Made by a program: the position numbers and the translations under genes. Below the pieces are notes generated by a model. The model had not been told where the DNA came from. It saw nothing but the letters and a program-made list of their open reading frames with translations, and did no database searches. A DNA stretch of 64,000 nt from Kitagawia praeruptora (taxonomy: Eukaryota; Streptophyta; Magnoliopsida; Apiales; Apiaceae): assembly GCA_037693485.1 (NCBI GenBank), contig CM075344.1, forward strand, positions 96,755,001-96,819,000, written 5' to 3'. Positions 13,380-24,100 of this stretch are shown in pieces. Position 1 is the stretch's first letter. Every line of letters begins with the position of its first letter.

Positions 13380-14760
13380 TGATAAGTGGATGTATATCCA
13401 CTTGGAACATTCTAAATCGGCTTAAATTGATTGTCTTGGGCTCAAGTTTCTTGTAGTTTTGATGTGTTTTGTTTAGTTGTGCAGATTTACAAGGATGTTG
13501 ATTATGGTGGATGTTTTTGTCGTTTTTGGAGATTTAATTTATTAAAATTCGGATTTATTGGGCTGCACGCGTGAGATTCACTGTTTGGGCCATATCTTGA
13601 GTTCTATAAGTCTGTTTTCAGCCCGTAAGCAGTCCACGCGAAGATAACGAGATTCTCTATCATTCTAAGGTGGTCCAGAAGCCCAATTACGTCTGGAACG
13701 GCTCTGGAAAACAGAAGAAAAGTCAGCTACGAATTTCCCTTAAAAAACAGAATCAGTTTAGGAAACGTATCTTGCAGAAATTCTATTATAATTCTGTTTT
13801 GGTATTTTCTTGCTGGGCAAGATGTCTAGAGCTTATATAAACACATCCAACCCTTGTAAATTAGATAATTAAGATTATCATCATTAGGAGTAGAACTATT
13901 ACATATCAATTACTTAGATTTATTTGTATATTTTCATACTTTGTTTTTATCATGGTTTCACTTGATCCCATGATGACGAGAGGTTCGATTATGAACTAAT
14001 TGTTGTCATGGGATTCTAACGGATTTATTTATGGAGCTTTAGTATCTTGATGCTTTACAGATCTGTGTGTGATGTATATCTGATATCCTCGTATAGTTGT
14101 GCTTATTGAATTTAGATGCGTAGCTAACATCTAATTTGTTAATCTCTTGTGAAGCGAGAGTGGATCTTGAGATTTAGAACTTGCCATGCTAGCATAGGAT
14201 AGGTTGATGTTTTAACATCATGATTTGTGGCATGATTAGAGATAATATGCTACCCTATGTGATCTAAGTGGATAACTTGTGCTTCAACCTTTATGTTTTC
14301 AAATTCTATAGAGATATAGGGTCTAAGCATAATTGGTGTCTATTCATCTTCTATCTCTTTTGTGGATGTATGTTTAGTTTGGTATTCGTATACTGAGAAG
14401 TAGCGTATACTTGTTTCGTGTTATCCGATCAGATATCATAACCATTGCATATAGTGATTAAAGGCGTCAGATCTAAGCAAAGTATTTAATGAAGTTAGGA
14501 TTCCATGGTTTTTCTTGCAGACGTAATTAGATTTTAATTCTTGTTAGTTAGTTAATTCTTAGTTTTGTTAATTTGTGTCTTAGTTAATTTAGTTTAATAA
14601 ACCTTAATTTATTAATTGTCTTAGCAGTGAATTAAGATCATACACTGTTGCATAGGTGCGTTTACTGAATTAAAACCATAACCAGATCTCTGTGGGAACG
14701 AACTCGACTTATATCTGTATTACTTGTGACCACGTACGCTTGCGTGTTTTAGTGTAAACA
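13380..14760 (+). repeat. 5' LTR of element C
   Basis: 1381 bp, TGATAAGTGG to GTGTAAACA. The TATA box is at 13834-13841 (TATATAAA). Confidence 0.94.
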
Positions 14761-14766
14761 AGTTTT

Positions 14767-14786
14767 TGGCGCCGCTGCCGGGGATC
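14767..14786 (+). other. Primer binding site of element C (tRNA-Asp type)
   Basis: TGGCGCCGCTGCCGGGGATC, one mismatch to the complement of the plant tRNA-Asp(GUC) 3' end. Confidence 0.83.
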
Positions 14787-14914
14787 ATTGGTGTTTTATT
14801 TTTGGTTTATGTGCTTGTCAATAGTGGTCGTTAGAGTTCACTGACTCGGATTAGTTACTTATCTATCTTGTTTAGTTCGTTGGTGTTTCAGGTACTTGTC
14901 GGAGAGCGTTGAAG

Positions 14915-15952
14915 ATGGATTTTCTATCTTACTATGGAGTTCAGCAGGTGGCTAGTGTTTATGAGCTATGTGCGGGCGCACATGAGACGTATCAGTGTTG
15001 GAGCAACCAAGGTGGTATTCAACAACCTCAGCAGCCTTATCAACAGTATCAGGGTCAACAATATGGAGCACAGCCTTACTATCCTCAGAATATTCTGCAA
15101 CAGCAGAACCAGAATTTTCTGCAGCAACATGACCCGTGGCAATCTCAACCTCTGAGTTATGAGGAGCAACCATATTTTCAATATCATCCTCAACAGTACC
15201 AGCAAGATGTTCCAGATACGTCATATTTCTTTGATAGTGAAGAGTTTCAACATCAGCAACCTACTCCTACTTTTCAGTCAGATGATGATTTGAAGGAGAT
15301 TAGGAAGGAGATTAGGATGCTTGAAGAGAATAATGAGAAGCTTATCAAATCTATGGGGACATTAGCTGCTCAAGTTTTGAGAGTCTTGGAACAAGAGAAT
15401 CAACAATTAATGCTAGAGGCAAATCCAGAGGATAATGGTGACTTGGAGCAAGGTACTGCATGCTTAATTGAGGAAGACAAATTCCAAGGTGAGGTGAGTG
15501 TTCATAAGCCGTGTGAGGAATTTGATCATGTTAGGATGGTGGATGATTTGGAAAGGGAACTATTTGGGACAGACACTGATGAGCTGCACAAATTTCAAGA
15601 ATTGGTATGTGCGTACCAAGAGGCTGATGATCATGAGAAAGATGCAGATTTTCTACTTGTCTCAAAGTTTAAAAATGGAGGTAGCGCATTAGAGCCAATG
15701 GAGGAAGTTCTTTTTGAGGAACCAAAGGCTTCAGCAATTTACATTTACCCTCCTCCATTATATTCAAGCGAAGCCCGCGAATGTGTGTTGTTCTACAAAT
15801 TGTCAGATTTTGGGTCAACAGATGAAGGCATTGGAAGAGGACATGGTTGTTACCTGAATAGGTCAAGCGAGGAGAAAGGGCAAAAAGTGTTCCGCCGAGA
15901 TGATGATGAAGTATTGCGAAGAGAGGACCAGGCGAACTATTATCATCCTTAA
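14915..15952 (+). CDS. gag-derived ORF of element C lacking the capsid domain
   Basis: An intact frame of about 345 codons from ATG 14915. It starts where the gag of element A reaches its zinc-knuckle region (MDFLSYYGVQQVASV here, MDFMSKQGVPQVASV in A), so the whole retrotransposon-gag domain is missing. The first knuckle cysteine is replaced by tyrosine (14960-14962), leaving Y-x2-C-x3-H-x4-C. A Gln/Tyr-rich low-complexity stretch follows (about residues 35-120). Next come a predicted coiled coil (about 125-170, EIRKEIRMLEENNEKLIKS) and an acidic C-terminal half that I do not recognise. It could be translated, but whether it acts in packaging or is just a leftover cannot be decided here. Confidence 0.6.
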   Translation: MDFLSYYGVQQVASVYELCAGAHETYQCWSNQGGIQQPQQPYQQYQGQQYGAQPYYPQNILQQQNQNFLQQHDPWQSQPLSYEEQPYFQYHPQQYQQDVPDTSYFFDSEEFQHQQPTPTFQSDDDLKEIRKEIRMLEENNEKLIKSMGTLAAQVLRVLEQENQQLMLEANPEDNGDLEQGTACLIEEDKFQGEVSVHKPCEEFDHVRMVDDLERELFGTDTDELHKFQELVCAYQEADDHEKDADFLLVSKFKNGGSALEPMEEVLFEEPKASAIYIYPPPLYSSEARECVLFYKLSDFGSTDEGIGRGHGCYLNRSSEEKGQKVFRRDDDEVLRREDQANYYHP

Positions 15953-15993
15953 TGGAGGCTTGGAAGTAACGTCAAGCTATTGACGTTAAAGAA

Positions 15994-16018
15994 GCGCTTC
16001 GTGGGAGGCAACCCGCGC
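15994..16018 (+). other. Conserved Athila post-coding motif
   Basis: GCGCTTCGTGGGAGGCAACC follows the ORF of element C, and AAGCGC and GCGCTT flank it as a short inverted repeat. The same kind of motif is in element D on the minus strand (50013-50031, GCGCTTCTTGGAAGGCAAC). This box is common just after the coding region in Athila-type elements. Confidence 0.6.
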
Positions 16019-16099
16019 TTTAGTGTAGGAAAAAAAAAAAGAAAAAAAAAATATTTTTGAGTGTTGTATGAAAAAAAAAAAAAAAAAAATTGAACAGTA

Positions 16100-16290
16100 G
16101 TTTTTCGCGCAGACTGCACCCCTGTAACGCAGCTTGCGCCTGCGTTACTGCTTTCGGGGCAGTTTGCGCCCGTGTAACGCAGGTTGCGCCTGCGTTACCA
16201 GCCCATATTCCCCCTAACACGCAGGTTGCTCCTGCGTGTCTGCCCATTCCGCGCCTGATGCCATGAAACGCAGCCTCTGGATGCGTTACA
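16100..16290 (+). repeat. GC-rich hairpin modules in element C
   Basis: Three diverged copies of an inverted repeat of the type TAACGCAGG-TTGCG-CCTGCGTTA, plus related GC-rich sequence, in an otherwise AT-rich element. It is preceded by poly-A/T runs (16028-16089). Confidence 0.65.
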
Positions 16291-18311
16291 CCCCCTTCTG
16301 CCCAGTTTTTTTCCCGAAAATTAGTGTTTTTCACCTCTAAAATTCCCCCAAATTCTATCCTAACTCAATTTTCTTCAATTCTAAATTCCTATATCTATTC
16401 CACATCAAATCCTAACCTCTCCAAATCTCTCCTACACTCTAAATTTTTAAATCCCATCTATCCATCATCTTATATATATACACACCTATCCATACAAATC
16501 CAATTCCTCTTCTATTTATTTAATTCTCTAAAAATTCAATTCTAAAGAGGAATTAATTGCAAGATCACCTCTCCAATTCGTAGTGGGTTTATTTCTTCTC
16601 TCAAATTTTATTTTGATTACGAATTTGTGTTCTTGAAAAATTGGGATTTTGTATTATTCTTGGAATATTGGGCTATTTTTGGTGTGTTATTGCTTGGTAA
16701 TTTTTGGTGGAGCTTCTAGGGAGTAGGGTATTGATTCTTTTGGCTCGTAAGCATGGGAGAGATAGTGCTAATGTTGGGAAATTTTCGTTTTCGACGGCGG
16801 AGGCTAAATTTAATCGGTTGTTTTGAGGCCAATTGCTAAGGAAAGGGGATTTTTGCGAGAAAAAAAAAATTGTTGGGTATGCTTCGGTGTTCAGGTATGT
16901 TTTCTGCTATCCTTTGTATTTACTTCCATTCAATGCGGACATTGAATATTTTAAGTTTGGGGGTGGTTTGGGGGATTAGTAGTTGTATATATTGTTGTAT
17001 TTTGTGTTCATATAGGATATCATGTTTGCATAGTAGTGATAATTCATGCATGATTGTTATGTTCGTATTATCTACGTGTGTTCATATAGGACATTTTGTT
17101 TTATTTTCGTATACCATGTGAGTTTTCATTTAGTTGCATTTTCATGGCATGCATATTTCATGATCCCTTAGGACGAGCTGATTCTGATTGATAGGTGGAT
17201 GTTGATTTGGGTGTGATGATGATGAGTAGAGGGCTGATTTATAGTTTCTATGAAATTGACTTGCATGTTACGGGAACAAAATTTATTACACAGTCTCATT
17301 GGGGTGCTTTTGGGCTAGGTTAGGGTCATGCCTGTGGGATGTTTTGAGATTTAATCACTTGTTTATATTTAGAATTTTCGTTATTCCCTTTATAGCGTAG
17401 GAACATTAAAGTCTAAGTTTGGGGGAAACCAGGAATTTTCATGCTAGTTGTTCATAATTGTTAATAATGGCTAGGCGTCAAATGGCTAGTAGCCGGCTCA
17501 TATTTATATGAGTAGTCTAGGGTTGGAAATGAGAAAGGCTCATTCCAGATTGCAGAAAAAAAAAGAAAAAAAAAAAAGAGTCAATAAGTTATTTGTTCAT
17601 ATGCAAAATTAACCAGAGTGAGCTCTTTAATACTCGAGTAATTAAGTCTGAGGGGACTTAGTCCTAGTAACCTAAAGCCATTGTGGTTTGGGATTGCTGA
17701 CCTAACACTCGCTACATGGGTATTATTGTATAAGCCTTTTGGGGTCTCATTCATTGCACGGTTAAATAAGCATGCGTATTGTATATTCTATTATGTGTCA
17801 TAGTAATAAAGCATGAGTTTCTGTCTACCTTGGATAAGGGTGGAGGTGTTCCTAGGTTATGGAGTGTCTACAGTCTATTCTGATTATAAACCTGTGATTG
17901 TCTTGACGGAAAGCATGTATGATTTTTGACCTAGTTTTGGGAGTATTTCTGATGAGCATCGCACACACGCACGTTTCTGTTCATGTATTTGTTAGTATAC
18001 GGGGATTTAGTCGAGCTCTGCTTGGATTTGTTACATTCATTGAGATATTTGCTTGTTAGTTGGTTTTGGTGAGTTTGAAGGGGATCTTGCATTTTTCATA
18101 TTAGTTGCATTCATGCATTGCATTGCATTAGGTTAAATGGATTTTGTGGGTACATTCGCTATAGGCCCTCACGAGACCTTACTCGTCCACTAGGGCTGCC
18201 TAGGGGTTTAAAGGGCTTGTTGCATATGTCAAATGCAACCGTGATCACCTACGGAAGTGGTACTAGTTAGTTAGTTAGTTGTAATTGTTTATGCTTGAGG
18301 ACAAGCATCGG
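16291..18311 (+). other. Non-coding 3' part of element C
   Basis: No usable frame. Contains internal polypurine-like tracts near 16950 and 17416 (TAAGTTTGGGGG), a poly-A/G run (17555-17579) and the block 18110-18327 shared with element A. Confidence 0.65.
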
Positions 18312-18327
18312 TTTAAGTTTGGGGGTG
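18312..18327 (+). other. Polypurine tract of element C
   Basis: TTTAAGTTTGGGGGTG against the 3' LTR, identical to that of element A. Confidence 0.78.
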
Positions 18328-19708
18328 TGATAAGTGGATGTATATCCACTTGGAACATTCTAAATCGGCTTAAATTGATTGTCTTGGGCTCAAGTTTCTT
18401 GTAGTTTTGATGTGTTTTGTTTAGTTGTGCAGATTTACAAGGATGTTGATTATGGTGGATGTTTTTGTCGTTTTTGGAGATTTAATTTATTAAAATTCGG
18501 ATTTATTGGGCTGCACGCGTGAGATTCACTGTTTGGGCCATATCTTGAGTTCTATAAGTCTGTTTTCAGCCCGTAAGCAGTCCACGCGAAGATAACGAGA
18601 TTCTCTATCATTCTAAGGTGGTCCAGAAGCCCAATTACGTCTGGAACGGCTCTGGAAAACAGAAGAAAAGTCAGCTACGAATTTCCCTTAAAAAACAGAA
18701 TCAGTTTAGGAAACGTATCTTGCAGAAATTCTATTATAATTCTGTTTTGGTATTTTCTTGCTGGGCAAGATGTCTAGAGCTTATATAAACACATCCAACC
18801 CTTGTAAATTAGATAATTAAGATTATCATCATTAGGAGTAGAACTATTACATATCAATTACTTAGATTTATTTGTATATTTTCATACTTTGTTTTTATCA
18901 TGGTTTCACTTGATCCCATGATGACGAGAGGTTCGATTATGAACTAATTGTTATCATGGGATTCTAACGGATTTATTTATGGAGCTTTAGTATCTTGATG
19001 CTTTACAGATCTGTGTGTGATGTATATCTGATATCCTCGTATAGTTGTGCTTATTGAATTTAGATGCGTAGCTAACATCTAATTTGTTAATCTCTTGTGA
19101 AGCGAGAGTGGATCTTGAGATTTAGAACTTGCCATGCTAGCATAGGATAGGTTGATGTTTTAACATCATGATTTGTGGCATGATTAGAGATAATATGCTA
19201 CCCTATGTGATCTAAGTGGATAACTTGTGCTTCAACCTTTATGTTTTCAAATTCTATAGAGATATAGGGTCTAAGCATAATTGGTGTCTATTCATCTTCT
19301 ATCTCTTTTGTGGATGTATGTTTAGTTTGGTATTCGTATACTGAGAAGTAGCGTATACTTGTTTCGTGTTATCCGATCAGATATCATAACCATTGCATAT
19401 AGTGATTAAAGGCGTCAGATCTAAGCAAAGTATTTAATGAAGTTAGGATTCCATGGTTTTTCTTGCAGACGTAATTAGATTTTAATTCTTGTTAGTTAGT
19501 TAATTCTTAGTTTTGTTAATTTGTGTCTTAGTTAATTTAGTTTAATAAACCTTAATTTATTAATTGTCTTAGCAGTGAATTAAGATCATACACTGTTGCA
19601 TAGGTGCGTTTACTGAATTAAAACCATAACCAGATCTCTGTGGGAACGAACTCGACTTATATCTGTATTACTTGTGACCACGTACGCTTGCGTGTTTTAG
19701 TGTAAACA
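18328..19708 (+). repeat. 3' LTR of element C
   Basis: 1381 bp, one mismatch to 13380-14760 by eye. TATA box at 18782-18789. Confidence 0.94.
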
Positions 19709-20509
19709 AGTATGTATATACCGTACTTGCTTTACTGTTGAGATTTTTATTAAACTATTCTTGAAATATCGATGGTTTGTTGTTGATTTATTGATGAAAA
19801 TTGACTATTTCTACAATAATGTTGTGAACCAATTGTTTAGCTAGTCGGGATCCCACTAGTAGAACATTGACCCTATCATGTCTGAATACTCATCTCATAC
19901 TTTCTTTTATTTCATTATGTGATGAAAGATTTTAGAATGCAAATACTTATCCTGTGATTTGCTGTGATTTAAGCTTTCGATAAAAGATATTTGTTCTATT
20001 AGCAATAATTTGTTAAAATTTCTGTTTTATTATACACTTGCTGAGCTTTTCTTCCGTTCATACTTGCTGTTTAAATTCTAACTTTTCAGTACGGTAGTTT
20101 GACGAGACTTATTCGCACAGTTCGGAAAGAGCAGTGACAGACGCTATTTCGAAGATGACTTGATTCAGGATGACTGGATCTAGAGTAAGATATATTTTAT
20201 GTAGTTGAATTTTAATAATTATTATTATGTATTAGATTAGCCGGCCTGGTATATTTCATGTCGAAGTTATACTAGTGCTTTAAGATTTGATCAAATAGAT
20301 TGTTGTAAAGAAGAAAGATTTTATTTAATGGAATTTGGATTCTTGTTTCTAGCACTATAACCTAAAGATCTTGGATTGTTGGGGTCATGGATGTTATATT
20401 TCAATTTTGGACTATTACAAGGAAAAAGGTTTTATTAAACAGGTGATTTTATTTTGAGGATTTTCAGGTAACGACCAAATCTCCTGATCCCGGATTTGAG
20501 GGCGTTACA
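19709..20509 (+). repeat. 3' LTR of element B, second part
   Basis: Resumes after element C and its duplicated AGTAT, and ends GGGCGTTACA. 19975-20509 is the counterpart of 7172-7712. Confidence 0.85.
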
Positions 20510-21283
20510 TTGATCGACTAAAAATCATGTATATCACTCACATATTTAAAATTTATTGTACCTAAAAATTATGTGATACAATTTTTATTATGTGTGATTT
20601 GACAAATAAAATTTGAATATTTTTTAAAATCAATTCATATTTTTTATTTCAATAGCTTAATATCTACGTGGAGTCGAAAGTAAATTAATCTATTTTTTTC
20701 CGGACTTGATTACATTTATGTACAATCTAAAATTTTATCTTAAAATTTTAATTTTTACACAAATGGATGGGACGGAAGGAGTAATAATTTGACTAGTCAT
20801 TAATAATATTTAGCGTAATTTTTTGATATTTATGATCTAAAATAAAATATCTTATTTTAATCTAGCATGATATATTAATAACGGTATGTTTGTATACAAC
20901 AAAGATCCTACTTTTAAAGTTCTCATTTTCTTAACATAAATTCAATTCTTTCTAAACATTTTTAAATATTTATTTTTCAGACCAATTATATATCTAATCA
21001 CTCATTCACTCAGTCTATTTACTAAATAGATGGTCAACGAAAAATCTCTAATTTTACTCACATATTCAAATTTTGATAAACCTAAAAATTAAATGGTGGA
21101 ACTATATATTACGTAATTTAGCAAAAAAAAAACTATATATTATGGCTTATTTTATAAATAAATATAGATTTTTCTTAAATCGTAATCCAACTTATTATTT
21201 CAATAATTTAATATCTATAGAAAAAAATGTTAGCAAATACATATTTGTATTTACATATACTTGTAAATTATAAATTTTATATA
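20510..21283. other. AT-rich non-coding sequence with a diverged direct repeat
   Basis: About 20516-20700 and 21034-21230 are diverged copies of each other (CTCACATATT, CCTAAAAATTA and TTTAATATCTA blocks in the same order). A lone MITE-like end, GGGACGGAAGGAGTA, lies at about 20768. No gene seen. Confidence 0.45.
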
Positions 21284-21805
21284 CTCCCTCTGTCCTCTCA
21301 AATGTTTACATTGGGGGACGGGAGGTTTCCAATACCAAAGGAGTGAACTTCACTAGAAAAGCTAAAGGCTATAGAATAGAAAAGCTAAAGGCTATAGAAG
21401 TACATCACTAGTTTCTATAAAATGAAAGAAATGAAAAGGGCGAATCATAGTATATAGGACGCCCGGTTACTCCCATCTCCTCTTACTTACGCATTTCCAA
21501 TCAAATCATGATCCCATCTCGATCAATTTCGCATTGATCAAGGCGGGTATTTCCATCCATTTCTTTAGGGTAAGGGGGCTGCTCGCGGGGCTGTCTCAGG
21601 CGTGACACGCATTTTAATGCTCCTAAAAAGTATAGTTTCATAATTTATTTTTAATTTTTTTCTTCTAAATAGAAATTTAATGTTTAAACTTTTATTCAAA
21701 AAAGAAAATTTTAAAAATAAGTTATGCAACTATACTTCATATACACCTTAAAATGCGTGTAAAGCAATGCTGAAAACATGTAAGAAATGAGAGGGACAGA
21801 GGGAG
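21284..21805. mobile_element. Stowaway-like MITE, enlarged
   Basis: Ends CTCCCTCTGTCC and GGACAGAGGGAG form terminal inverted repeats flanked by TA on both sides (21282-21283, 21806-21807), as for Tc1/mariner-type Stowaway elements. At 522 bp it is longer than usual. The middle carries a tandem pair of AGAAAAGCTAAAGGCTATAG (about 21354-21400). Its 3' half resembles the MITE at 39214. Confidence 0.65.
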
Positions 21806-21905
21806 TATAAGATAGGCCAACAATTTGTTTACTCAAAAGTTATAATAAAATAAAATAAAGAAACTATGAACATAAATGAACATGTGATTCATCTAATAAG
21901 ATATT

Positions 21906-22109
21906 GGGATTCATGTGCCTGAGGATGACCTCAGGCAGAATCCTGAGGTTAAAAGTTTTTCAATACAATTTTAAGGATATTTAGGTAAATCTACTGATAA
22001 AAAAATTGATATTACAAAAATTCCCCTGCGGGGCCACTTATTCTATAGGTTATTTGTCTTATAACCTCAGGGGAACTACCTGAGGATATCCTCAGGCCCA
22101 TTTTTTCTC
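21906..22109. mobile_element. Short MITE with 9-bp target duplication (Mutator-like)
   Basis: 204 bp flanked by TAAGATATT at 21897-21905 and 22110-22118. Near each end lies a GCCTGAGGAT...CCTCAGG inverted repeat. A 9-bp duplication is the size made by Mutator-like transposases. Confidence 0.65.
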
Positions 22110-22137
22110 TAAGATATTTAAAATAAATTTAAAAATG

Positions 22138-22200
22138 AATATAGCACAATGGTTATGACATCTACTTTGTAACTGGGAGCCAGTGGTTTGTTACCTGAAA
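22138..22200 (+). other. tRNA-like sequence, possible SINE head
   Basis: TAGCACAATGG fits a pol III A box. CTTTGTAA resembles an anticodon loop, and GGTTTGTTACC is a weak B box. It does not fold well enough to call a tRNA gene. Confidence 0.3.
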
Positions 22201-22323
22201 ATGACACAAATTTTTCCTTTTTTTGCGTAAATCATAGAGGATTGACATTCTTGTAATTTTTCAATAAGTAGGGGTAAGATTGTAAATTCACCGTTATTTA
22301 ATTAGTATATGTTGCCCCTAGTT

Positions 22324-22835
22324 TTTTTTTTTTTTTGAACAAAAGAAATCAATCCATTAATCAAAAGCCATACGGCATCTACAAACGCAAGAACAGACGC
22401 TTAAGGGGATCGCTGTTGAATCCTTTCTAAAGGCAACCAAGCGATTTGAAGATAATTGATATATACATGTTTTTATTTCAATCATCGAACTGTTCTGAAC
22501 CGACGACCATAGATGCGATTCCATAGTAGCCTTCATCTCTGAATCAAAATCATGAAAAACTTGCCGATCTATAACCTCGGTCATGGAAAACTTCCAAATT
22601 CAATCCAAACAAAAACCAAACTCTCACAAGGAGAGGCAAACACAGCCCAAATAAATTGGGAATAACTGAAACCCAAATAAATTGGGAACTATATTGAAAG
22701 GAAAGAAAGCAAGACAAACGAAAAATGAATTGAATTGGGGCTTTCCACCGGTAAAACCCGATGGAAGCCCCCTCAAAAAACTTTAATGGAGGCTAGGGTA
22801 GAAGGGAGAGAGGAGAAGAGGCGAGAGCGTTGGAT
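22324..22835 (-). mobile_element. Short poly(A) retroposon (LINE-type), minus strand
   Basis: Flanked by a perfect 12-bp duplication, TTGCCCCTAGTT, at 22312-22323 and 22836-22847. The left end is a T run, so the poly(A) tail marks minus-strand polarity. The 512-bp body has a CT-rich 5' end like a plant mRNA leader and one short frame (22357-22584) without recognised domains. A 5'-truncated or non-autonomous LINE product is likely. No clear pol III boxes were seen. Confidence 0.7.
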
Positions 22836-22847
22836 TTGCCCCTAGTT

Positions 22848-24100
22848 ATCTTTTAATATATAGAAGGAGATTTCACATGTGATAATAATATAGAAAAATG
22901 ATTATATTTAATTAATTTTTTTCAGTAATTCAACCATACAAATGTGAAAATTATATTAAAATAATATTATAATTTTTTTTAACCAAATATCAGTCATAGA
23001 GTATTGGTTTTACAACGATATTATGTTCTTATATAATGTGAACATTAGAAATTGATTGTCTAAATTTTGTTAAAAAATGATTGATCCAAATTACTAACGT
23101 TAGTCATGGGAGATTTGATTTCTTTAACTTGTTCCAAAAAAATCTTTGAAAAGAAAAAGATTTAGAAAAAAAATTCTTATATAATTATCTCCAAAATCTT
23201 CTTCCTAATTTTGTAAAGATTTGAGAGAAGAAAATAACTCATTTTATCTTCTTTTTTTTCTTTCACTGGAACACAACATAAATTATTCGAAAATTTACAT
23301 ACAACATAAATTATTTAGAAATTTGCATATTAATTCATTTTTACTAAATATAAACATCCGTACGATTGGATTTACTTCTTATAATAACCTTTAGATTCTC
23401 TTTTCCCCTAATAATATTACATACCCATTCAAAAATAAAAAGGTACTATATGACAACTTGCCCCTCATGCATCATCATAGCTCAGACTGCTAGGCCTCCA
23501 AGGGTCCTAATTTTGAACAGTACGAACTAAGATGTAATATATTTTGAATAACAGAAGGAACAAGACGGTTTTCAGATGGTTTCCTAGTCGCTGTCTGAGA
23601 TGTTTCTTATCATGATTGAGGTAAGATAATAAACTGCATTACAGTGATATCAATGCGAGCGTTCAACGACAAATATACTCATTAGTCATTACACCTGATA
23701 ACAGTTCGATCATTCAAGGACAAATATACTTAACTTTAAAGCTCCGAGGACAAATATACTTAACTTTAAAGCTCCGACTTCATATATAAATATAAGATAT
23801 TTACAACAGTAGTATTCTACAGAGTACCTCAAGGATACTGAAACAGAGAAGGCTACAAAAAGAATGATAACTCATTTAGTCATTTACTTTCTTATAAGGT
23901 CTTTGGGCATCAAGGTAATTACAAATCAAATTAACGCTGAATATCACTAGTGTTTAACTGGCAATATACTATCACATATCTGAAAGTTGGTACATATGAA
24001 AGCGTTTGTTGTGTACATCTAGATGACGCTCTCCGGGAAGTATGCCACTTCTGAACATGTTCGAGTTCAATGCTCACTTCTGTCAGTAACTAGGCTGATT
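22848..24100. other. Intergenic region and 3' flank of the SAC gene
   Basis: AT-rich, no gene. A 30-bp unit with the core GGACAAATATACTTAAC is tandemly duplicated at about 23720-23779. The 3' untranslated region of the SAC gene must begin at 24100 and run leftward, but its end cannot be fixed. Confidence 0.5.

Larger units (their letters stand above)
13380..19708 (+). mobile_element. Element C: very young pol-less Athila-like LTR retrotransposon
   Basis: 6.3 kb element with two 1381-bp LTRs that differ at one position by eye (about 14014 against 18952), a perfect AGTAT target duplication, a tRNA-Asp type primer site, one open reading frame and a polypurine tract. It belongs with element A: the LTRs share long blocks, but C lacks about 390 bp of the LTR. 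No protease, reverse transcriptase or integrase is present. It is inserted in the 3' LTR of element B. Confidence 0.92.
7172..20509 (+). mobile_element. Element B: chromovirus-like (Tekay/Del type) LTR element with a non-coding interior
   Basis: Plus-strand order: 5' LTR remnant (7172-7712), Met-type primer site, 2.8 kb interior, polypurine tract, 3' LTR (10533-13379 plus 19709-20509) interrupted by element C. The joined 3' LTR is about 3.64 kb. The 3' junction (GAGGACGGAATCC, then AAGGGGGG and TGTAACAACCC) is the form seen in plant Tekay/Del chromoviruses. No gag or pol frame of useful length remains, so the element is a large retrotransposon derivative or fully decayed. Confidence 0.75.

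Noticed and set aside
13380..19708. Elements A and C as products of one segmental duplication
   Set aside because: C has its own perfect AGTAT duplication, different LTR length and different internal deletion.
22138..22200. tRNA gene
   Set aside because: A-box-like and anticodon-loop-like pieces are present, but acceptor and T stems do not pair convincingly.
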